From assembly GCA_964649415.1 (NCBI GenBank), contig CAZYSK010000006.1, positions 62,001-126,000 on the forward strand: a stretch of 64,000 nucleotides of DNA. The letters are read 5' to 3'. Below the pieces are notes generated by a model. The model searched no databases and was not told where the DNA came from. It was given only the letters and a program-made list of their open reading frames with translations. A program made the translations under genes and the position numbers. Numbering within the stretch: position 1 is the first letter of the stretch; the number at the start of each line of letters is the position of its first letter. Source of the stretch: CAZYSK01 sp964649415 (GTDB lineage Bacteria; Chloroflexota; Anaerolineae; B4-G1). Of this stretch, positions 58,885 through 64,000 are shown in pieces.

Positions 58885-58942
58885 TCACCCACTGCGATCA
58901 CCTATCTTGGTGATGACAACTCACCCATCCGGCAACTATACT
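58885..58942 (+). promoter_or_regulatory. Operator-promoter module, copy 2
   Basis: Half-sites TCACC (58885), TCACC (58898), GGTGA (58909), TCACC (58921); the last two make the same exact 17-bp inverted repeat GGTGATGACAACTCACC as at 46555-46571. ATGACA (58913-58918) and TATACT (58937-58942) are 18 bp apart. The first two half-sites are 13 bp apart as in copy 1; the next gap differs by one base. The ICMT-like gene follows at 59006. Confidence 0.7.
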
Positions 58943-59005
58943 CTGGGCGCAAGGGTTGGCACCCCTTCCCGAATCCAAACACACGGGAGAACTGGAGGAC
59001 AAAAC

Positions 59006-59740
59006 ATGAAAATCCAAGACCGCCTATCTAGACCTGCCACACCCGCGCAGCAGACAGAGGGGAAAGCGGACCGGAACAAGATCGTGAAACGGATGCTGCA
59101 GGTCATCATCCAGTTTCTGCTGTTCGCAGTGGTGTTGTTCGCCTCAGCCGGCAGCCTGCGCTGGACGTGGCTGTGGATCTACCTTGGTTTGGGCGTCGGC
59201 ATCCTCGTGGTCAACACGCTGGTCCTGCCGGCCGAACTGATCGCAGAACGCGGCCAGCCCAAGGAGAACGTCAAGAGGTGGGACAAAGTGATCTCAGGCG
59301 CGATCATCATCCCCACGCTGGCAGCGTGGATCGTGACGGGGCTGGACAAACGCTACGGATGGACGCCGCAGTTGCCGGTAACAGTTCACATCGCCGGGCT
59401 GGTTCTCATGGTGCTGGGGCAAGGCCTGTTCACCTGGGCGATGGTGTCGAACAAGTTCTTCTCGACCGCCGTGCGCATCCAGATGGACCGGAGCCACGCA
59501 GTCGCCACGGATGGGCCGTACCGGTGCGTGCGTCATCCGGGATACGTCGGATACCTGATGACCGCACTGGCGCTGCCGCTGAGCCTTGGTTCGCTGTGGG
59601 GGCTCATCCCGGAGGGACTCGTGGCGTGTCTGTTCGTCATCCGCACCGCGCTTGAAGACAAGACTCTGATCGAGGAACTCGATGGCTACAGGGACTATGC
59701 TCAGCGGGTGCGCTATCGCCTGATCCCGGGCGTGTGGTAG
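59006..59740 (+). CDS. Isoprenylcysteine carboxyl methyltransferase family protein, controlled by the operator module
   Basis: The 244-residue membrane protein starts with a hydrophilic tail and then five helices (LQVIIQFLLFAVVLFASAG, LWIYLGLGVGILVVNTLVL and others). The ICMT SAM-binding region is ATDGPYRCVRHPGYVGYLM followed by EELDGYRDYAQRVRYRLIPG. It is the longest of the three ICMT-like proteins in the window. GGAGG precedes the ATG, and the operator-promoter module lies directly upstream, so it should be co-regulated with the export operon. Substrate unknown. Confidence 0.86.
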   Translation: MKIQDRLSRPATPAQQTEGKADRNKIVKRMLQVIIQFLLFAVVLFASAGSLRWTWLWIYLGLGVGILVVNTLVLPAELIAERGQPKENVKRWDKVISGAIIIPTLAAWIVTGLDKRYGWTPQLPVTVHIAGLVLMVLGQGLFTWAMVSNKFFSTAVRIQMDRSHAVATDGPYRCVRHPGYVGYLMTALALPLSLGSLWGLIPEGLVACLFVIRTALEDKTLIEELDGYRDYAQRVRYRLIPGVW

Positions 59741-59770
59741 GGCCAGGCCCATAGGCCGTACCGCACAACA

Positions 59771-59802
59771 AAAGGACCCCTCGTTGTACCGAGGGGTCCT
59801 TT
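59771..59802. terminator. Bidirectional terminator between the ICMT-like gene and groEL
   Basis: A perfect 13-bp stem (AAAGGACCCCTCG and complement) with a 6-nt loop, A-rich on the left and TTT on the right, serves both convergent genes. Confidence 0.85.
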
Positions 59803-59861
59803 GATTTCGCGCTCTATGCGTGCTGCGCGATCTCTGGGAATTGAAACGGATCCACGTCAGC

Positions 59862-61493
59862 CTAGTAAGGCGGCGCTTGCGGTGCTGCCGGTGCTTTCTC
59901 TTCCTCCGGGATGTCGGTGATCAGCGCCTCGGTGGACAGGACCATGGCCGCGATAGACGCAGCGTTCGAGAGCGCGCCCTTGGTCACCTTGGCCGGGTCA
60001 ATGATGCCAGCCTCTACCATGTCCATGAATTTGCCTTGAAGCACGTCGTAGCCGATCTTGTCGTCGCCCTTCTCCTGCTGCATCCGCCGCACAGTATCCA
60101 GGATCACCGCGCCATCCTCGCCCGCGTTCTCGGAGATCTTCCGTATGGGCATCTCGAGCGCTGTGCGCAGGATGTTGACACCAGTCTGCTCGTCGGGGTA
60201 GGTCATCTTGACCTTTTCCAATGCAGCGATGGCATTGACCAGCGCCACACCGCCGCCCGGCACGATCCCCTCCTCGACCGCCGCGCGGGTGGCCGAGAGC
60301 GCGTCCTCGACGCGGTGCTTCTTTTCCTTCAATTCGGTCTCGGTGGCTGCACCGACGCGGATGATGGCCACGCCACCGGCCAGCTTCGCCAGTCGCTCCT
60401 GCAGCTTCTCCCGGTCGTAATCAGAGGTGGACTTGTCGATCTCGACCTTGATCTGCTCCATACGGCCTTTGATCTGCGCATCGTCCCCGTGGCCACCGAC
60501 GACGGTTGTGTCATCCTTGGTGGAGATCACCTTGTCAGCGCGGCCCAGATCATCTATGGTCGCGCTATCCAGCTTGCGCCCCTCCTCCTCGGTGATCACG
60601 TTACCACCGGTCAGAGTAGCGATGTCCCGCAACATAGCCTTGCGGCGGTCGCCGAAGCCAGGAGCCTTCACCGCCAGGCAGTTCAGCATGCCGCGCAGCT
60701 TGTTCAGCACCAGCGTGGCCAGCGCCTCGCCGTCGATGTCCTCGGCGAGGACGACCAGGTTGCGCGCGCCTCGCTGCACCAGTTTCTCCAAAACGGGCAC
60801 CAGGTCCTGCGCAGCCGAGATCTTCTTGTCGTGGATCAGGATGTAGGGTTCATCGATGACGGACTCCATCGCCTCCGGGCTGGAGATGAAATAGGGGGAG
60901 ATGTAGCCGCGGTCGAACTGCATACCCTCGACGTACTCGGTCTCGAACTCCAGTCCCTTGCTCTCCTCGACGGTGATGACGCCGTCCTTGCCGACCTTAT
61001 CCATCACCTCGGCGATCAACTCGCCGATCTCTCGATCCTGCGCGGAGATGGCCGCCACGTTCGCGATCTCGTCTTTGACGGTCAGCTCAATAGCCTGGTC
61101 GGCGATGGCGTCAACGACGGCCTCAGCACCGGCCAGGATGCCGCGCTTGAGCAGCATGGCATTGGCGCCTGCGGCCACGTTCTTCATACCCTCGGTAATG
61201 ATCGTGTGAGCGAGCAGCGTGGCGGTCGTCGTCCCGTCACCGGCGATGTCGTTAGTCTTGGTGGCTGCTTCCTTGAGCAGTTGTGCCCCCATGTTCTCAA
61301 AGGGGTCTTCCAGCTCGATCTCCTTGGCCACTGTGACGCCATCGTGGGTGATGGTAGGCGCGCCCCACTTCTTGTCGAGCGCGACGTTGCGCCCCTTGGG
61401 GCCCAGCGTGGTCACGACAGCGTTCGCCAAGACGTCGATCCCGTGCTTGAGGGACCGACGAGCATCCTCACTGAAAACTAATTGCTTTGCCAT
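59862..61493 (-). CDS. groEL: Chaperonin GroEL
   Basis: The 543-residue 60-kDa chaperonin forms the double-ring folding chamber with GroES. All landmarks are present: KHGIDVLANAVVTTLGPKGR, the ATP-binding loop GDGTTTATLLA, and the C-terminal region with GGGVALVNAI. The tail ends in PQAPPY instead of the usual Gly-Gly-Met repeat, seen also in other bacteria with alternative tails. It is 36 bp downstream of groES and shares its CIRCE-controlled promoter. The start is an ATG after AGGAGG. Confidence 0.98.
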   Translation of the reverse strand: MAKQLVFSEDARRSLKHGIDVLANAVVTTLGPKGRNVALDKKWGAPTITHDGVTVAKEIELEDPFENMGAQLLKEAATKTNDIAGDGTTTATLLAHTIITEGMKNVAAGANAMLLKRGILAGAEAVVDAIADQAIELTVKDEIANVAAISAQDREIGELIAEVMDKVGKDGVITVEESKGLEFETEYVEGMQFDRGYISPYFISSPEAMESVIDEPYILIHDKKISAAQDLVPVLEKLVQRGARNLVVLAEDIDGEALATLVLNKLRGMLNCLAVKAPGFGDRRKAMLRDIATLTGGNVITEEEGRKLDSATIDDLGRADKVISTKDDTTVVGGHGDDAQIKGRMEQIKVEIDKSTSDYDREKLQERLAKLAGGVAIIRVGAATETELKEKKHRVEDALSATRAAVEEGIVPGGGVALVNAIAALEKVKMTYPDEQTGVNILRTALEMPIRKISENAGEDGAVILDTVRRMQQEKGDDKIGYDVLQGKFMDMVEAGIIDPAKVTKGALSNAASIAAMVLSTEALITDIPEEEKAPAAPQAPPY

Positions 61494-61529
61494 ATCTGTT
61501 TCCTCCTATCGAAATCAGGTTTTGTGCTA

Positions 61530-61832
61530 TTATTCCACGATGGCCAGGATATCGCTCTGCTTCAGGAACAGGATTTCCGTGCCCTCGTCCGTCTTGAACG
61601 ACGTGCCAGCATACTTGGCGTACACGACTGTATCCCCAACCTTGACGTCCATCGGGACACGCTTGCCATCGTCGTCAAGGCGGCCCGGACCCACAGCCAG
61701 GATCGTCCCTTGCTGGGGTTTTTCTTTGGCGGTATCGGGAAGCACCAATTGACCACCGGCGAAGGTTTCCTCGTCCTTCTCCAGCGGCTCAATAACTACC
61801 CGATCGGCCATTGGTCTGATGTTCAATGCCAT
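61530..61832 (-). CDS. groES: Co-chaperonin GroES
   Basis: The 100-residue lid of the chaperonin has the mobile-loop region and the usual order IRPMADRVVIEPLEKDEET, GTILAVGPGRLDDDGKR and VGDTVVYAKYAGT, EILFLKQSDILAIVE. GGAGG precedes the ATG. It is first in the groES-groEL operon, under a sigma-70 promoter and CIRCE. Confidence 0.98.
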   Translation of the reverse strand: MALNIRPMADRVVIEPLEKDEETFAGGQLVLPDTAKEKPQQGTILAVGPGRLDDDGKRVPMDVKVGDTVVYAKYAGTSFKTDEGTEILFLKQSDILAIVE

Positions 61833-61882
61833 CTTGCAACCTCCTGATTATAAGTTGTCTGAGTCGAGTCGTCCTTCCGCTC

Positions 61883-61909
61883 TTAGCACTCAAGTCGCAA
61901 GAGTGCTAA
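61883..61909 (-). promoter_or_regulatory. CIRCE operator (HrcA binding site)
   Basis: The inverted repeat TTAGCACTC-N9-GAGTGCTAA is a perfect CIRCE consensus, positioned between the promoter and the groES start. It binds the heat-shock repressor HrcA, which is not encoded in the window. Confidence 0.97.
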
Positions 61910-61918
61910 CACGACGTA

Positions 61919-61947
61919 ATCTTACCACAAATTCCTGCCCATGTCAA
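61919..61947 (-). promoter_or_regulatory. Sigma-70 promoter of groES-groEL
   Basis: Minus strand: TTGACA (61942-61947), 17-bp spacer, TAAGAT (61919-61924). The CIRCE operator starts about 10 bp downstream of the -10 box. Confidence 0.85.
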
Positions 61948-62001
61948 GAGCTTTTGGGCTTTTCACCACCCTTGAGCCCGACCAATCCTGAAAGCGGCAC
62001 C

Positions 62002-62027
62002 AAAAAAACCGGGCAAGTAACCCGGTT
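62002..62027 (-). terminator. Terminator after the opine-dehydrogenase-like gene
   Basis: Read minus: stem AACCGGG with CCCGGTT around a 7-nt loop, followed by TTTTTTT (62002-62008). It separates the minus-strand gene at 62238 from the groES promoter. Confidence 0.6.
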
Positions 62028-62180
62028 CAGCGTCGCCTCTCCACTCACGTTGCCTCACGCGGCGATATCCATGCTCTGGCGAATGAAGCGTCATCGGAAT
62101 GGCGGCATCCGACAACGAAGAACCTGGTTCCTCAGCGCTCGTCCAAACGCACGATCATAAGTCAGAAGTAGACAACAAGA

Positions 62181-62200
62181 GGGCGGCCCGTAGGCCGCCC
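62181..62200 (-). terminator. GC-rich hairpin just after the opine-dehydrogenase-like gene
   Basis: A perfect 8-bp stem (GGGCGGCC and complement) with a 4-nt loop, followed on the minus strand by TCTTGTTGTC. It probably works with the downstream terminator at 62002-62027. Confidence 0.6.
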
Positions 62201-62237
62201 TTGCTGCTCTGGTAACAGCCCGGCACACTCCGATGGG

Positions 62238-63425
62238 CTATTCGCGAGAGCGATGCACCTGGACCGGTAGGGGCGCATCCGGTTGTGAATGCCTTTCTCG
62301 TGCCCCGGTGAAGGAGTAGACCGGGCTCACCTCGCCCTCCTGTACGTAGCGCAACACCTCGCCGACGCGCAATCCCTTTACGCCCATGTCGTCAACTGTG
62401 CGCCCCCGCTCGTAGTAATTGGTGGCGTGGACCACGCAGGCCAGCCGGACCATAGAGTCTATCGCCCACGTATTCACGCCAAACTGGGCGCCAAACGACA
62501 CCAAGGGCACCATGCTGAAAGGCACGTCCTCAAAGACGTAGCGATGGCGCAGATTGCGCGGCGCCTTGATTCCCCGATAGCCCGGATTGGCCTGAATCGC
62601 CTCGTACAACGTGTTGCCCTGCGCCGAATAGGCATCCTTCAGCCACCTCAAAGCCGGGCGGGCGCGCACTCCCAGCGCAGCAGCTATCGTCACCCGCTCC
62701 CGATCCAGCACCTTCAGCACCTGGGCGGTTGAACGCGTGACGCCATCGATGTAGAACTGGAAATCTCCCTTCGTGCGCTCGATCCATCCTGCGTTGAGCA
62801 ACGTCAGCGCCGGGTGAAAGATCGCCCCCATGTTGTCCAGACTGGTATGAAGCACATTGGGAACAGGTATGAACTGCGGATAGGCCTCACATATCGCCTC
62901 CAGCACATAGCCGGTGCGCGTAGCCGGCAGCGCGGCCAGGGGCACGCTGTTCTTACGCCGGAAGATGCGGGCCTGAGCCGGGCCGGTACTGCGGCTGGCG
63001 AAGATGAAGGTGCCTGCCTCAGCTACGACCACGTCAGCGGTACAGCCCTCCTGGATGAGAATCTGGCGGAACTCCAGCGCTCCGCCAGTGCGGCCCGGAT
63101 TGAGAATCACAATCTGACCGTCCCGAAGATAGGGCGCACAACACCGGGCAATGTTCCGGTGTCCCGAAGCAGGCAGTACAACCATAACAACGTGGGCATC
63201 ATCCAGCGCCTCGCCGATGTCTGAGGTAGCGCCCGCCAGGCGGCAACGGCGGGTATCCCCGCTTTCGTACTCCAGCTCGATCTCACCCTGCAAGGCAATC
63301 TCGCTGATGCGCTGGTGCGTGCGGTTGTACAGCTTCACCGCGAAGCCCTTGGCAGCCAGGTCAGCCGCCATGGCCTTGCCACCATGCCCTGCACCGATCA
63401 CTGTATAGCGTGTCTCGTCAGCCAT
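62238..63425 (-). CDS. NAD(P)-dependent opine/octopine dehydrogenase family protein
   Basis: The 395-residue protein starts YTVIGAGHGGKAMAADLA, the nucleotide-binding loop of the family, followed by a Rossmann domain with MVVLPASGHRNIARC and an opine-dehydrogenase C-terminal domain (HTSLDNMGAIFHPALTLLNA contains the conserved Asn-x-x-x-x-x-His pair). Such enzymes join an amino acid and a keto acid by reductive amination, or act on related substrates. The ATG at 63425 is chosen because it opens directly into the binding loop and AGGTGG lies upstream. It follows the asparagine synthetase gene by 62 bp, suggesting a shared pathway of amino-acid-derived metabolite formation. Confidence 0.85.
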   Translation of the reverse strand: MADETRYTVIGAGHGGKAMAADLAAKGFAVKLYNRTHQRISEIALQGEIELEYESGDTRRCRLAGATSDIGEALDDAHVVMVVLPASGHRNIARCCAPYLRDGQIVILNPGRTGGALEFRQILIQEGCTADVVVAEAGTFIFASRSTGPAQARIFRRKNSVPLAALPATRTGYVLEAICEAYPQFIPVPNVLHTSLDNMGAIFHPALTLLNAGWIERTKGDFQFYIDGVTRSTAQVLKVLDRERVTIAAALGVRARPALRWLKDAYSAQGNTLYEAIQANPGYRGIKAPRNLRHRYVFEDVPFSMVPLVSFGAQFGVNTWAIDSMVRLACVVHATNYYERGRTVDDMGVKGLRVGEVLRYVQEGEVSPVYSFTGARERHSQPDAPLPVQVHRSRE

Positions 63426-63487
63426 GAAGTCCCACCTCTCCTGAGGTCTCCCCTGAATGCTACTATCGATACGGCCTCGCCCGTGCC

Positions 63488-64000
63488 CTACGCGATCGGC
63501 TGCTTGGGCAGATCCTTCGTCCGACCCATCCACGACAGATGACGCACTCCTCCAAAGTGCTCTTTGAACACGCGATAGTACATGAGCTCCTCCTTGGTGT
63601 TGAGTGTCCACCCATTGGGCAATAGGCGCTCCCGGCTGAACTCAGCATCCGTGATCTGTTCCTCGGCATGCCCCGCCAGCAACTGGCCTACTCCAGCCCC
63701 TTGCCAGAACTTCGCTTTGGGCCGCCACAGCACCTGCTCAGGAAGCACATCGGTCAGCGCCTGGCGCAGAATCCACTTCTCTATCACCTCGTCACCCCGA
63801 CGCACCTTGAATCGCACCGGGATACTCAGGGCGTATTCGGCCACGTCAAGGTCCAAGAATGCCACGTGGGCCACGATGCCGTGCGCACTGGCACTGCGAT
63901 CGACCCGCTGGAGAGCCGTGTTACTCAAGCTCCGTGTGATACCCAACAACTCGTCCTCAAGTTGATCTGATCTCAGCTCCTTCAGGTAGGCGTACCCACC
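63488..64000 (-). CDS. Asparagine synthetase-like protein, C-terminal part (runs off the window)
   Basis: The visible C-terminal 170 residues match the synthetase domain of glutamine-dependent asparagine synthetases: LSNTALQRVDRSASAHGI, HVAFLDLDVAEYALSIP, EKWILRQALTDVLPEQVLWRPKAKF split as EKWILRQAL and LWRPKAKFWQGAG. The nucleotide-binding part and the N-terminal glutaminase domain lie beyond position 64000. It probably amidates aspartate or a related acid and is the upstream neighbour of the opine-dehydrogenase-like gene. Confidence 0.85.
   Translation of the reverse strand, partial: GGYAYLKELRSDQLEDELLGITRSLSNTALQRVDRSASAHGIVAHVAFLDLDVAEYALSIPVRFKVRRGDEVIEKWILRQALTDVLPEQVLWRPKAKFWQGAGVGQLLAGHAEEQITDAEFSRERLLPNGWTLNTKEELMYYRVFKEHFGGVRHLSWMGRTKDLPKQPIA

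Noticed and set aside
59820..61481. Open frame antisense to groEL (about 553 codons)
   Set aside because: It mirrors the strongly supported groEL gene and has no family resemblance.
1..64000. tRNA or rRNA genes
   Set aside because: No cloverleaf with a GGTTCGAATCC-like arm or rRNA core was recognised by eye; a covariance search could still find one.

Overview
The window looks like a chromosomal contig of a high-GC, probably monoderm bacterium of the Chloroflexota (Anaerolineae-like). This is inferred from gene style, not from a marker gene. The supporting signs are a MalT/LuxR-type (LAL) regulator beside an FtsX/ABC export operon, secreted proteins opening with a YQGxL domain paired with small GGxYD proteins, several lipoproteins with acidic linkers, an erythrin-VIT1 protein, and many short intergenic palindromes. 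No rRNA or tRNA gene was recognised. Two runs of 100 N (22098-22197 and 29526-29625) lie inside tandem repeats and mark assembly gaps of unknown true size.

Layout. 288-10234 (minus strand) is a carbohydrate-uptake operon: a ROK repressor with its own promoter and operator, a ureidoglycolate-lyase-like cupin, two ABC permeases, a solute-binding lipoprotein, a DUF4432 epimerase-like protein, a two-domain protein with a GmhA-like SIS domain, and a PfkB kinase. 10342-15507 holds a PEMT/ICMT-type methyltransferase, a beta-helix lipoprotein, a hydrolase remnant, a serpin lipoprotein, another lipoprotein and an iron-transport-like VIT1 protein. 15725-19658 has a PanE-like reductase, a radical SAM protein, an unknown partner and a convergent DUF166 protein. 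19893-23739 is a redox group: a Crp/Fnr regulator, two ferredoxins, a MoaD-like protein and a DUF438/hemerythrin/PAS protein. 23862-28753 is a patchwork of small genes and gene scars (LysE and XRE-cupin remnants, a DUF433 antitoxin with a vestigial toxin) plus GNAT and M28 proteins. 28829-33994 carries two tandem [large repeat secreted protein + small GGxYD protein] pairs. 34153-37868 has HicAB, a monooxygenase, glycerol dehydrogenase and a second ICMT-like gene.

38484-42438 is a lower-GC two-gene module: a PD-(D/E)XK nuclease overlapping a Ski2-like helicase. It has the general design of Hachiman-type antiphage defence but is divergent, with a Cys/His cluster at the nuclease N-terminus. Next to it on the opposite strand is a complete mini transcription unit for a 77-residue unknown protein. 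43545-56710 is a LAL regulator followed by an FtsX/ABC/HlyD export cluster with a double-length adaptor. 57067-59740 has a methyltransferase, a hydrolase and a third ICMT-like gene. 59862-61947 is groES-groEL with a perfect CIRCE element and a consensus promoter. The right edge has an opine-dehydrogenase-family protein and a partial asparagine synthetase.

A recurrent theme is repeat-borne regulation. Three unrelated intergenic repeat families each occur twice in the window, and each copy carries a -35/-10 pair with identical spacing. One family (46530-46588 and 58885-58942) also has an ordered array of TCACC/GGTGA half-sites, so it may define a small regulon. Palindromic repeats have also been incorporated into coding sequence, inside the LAL gene and at the 3' ends of two export-cluster genes.
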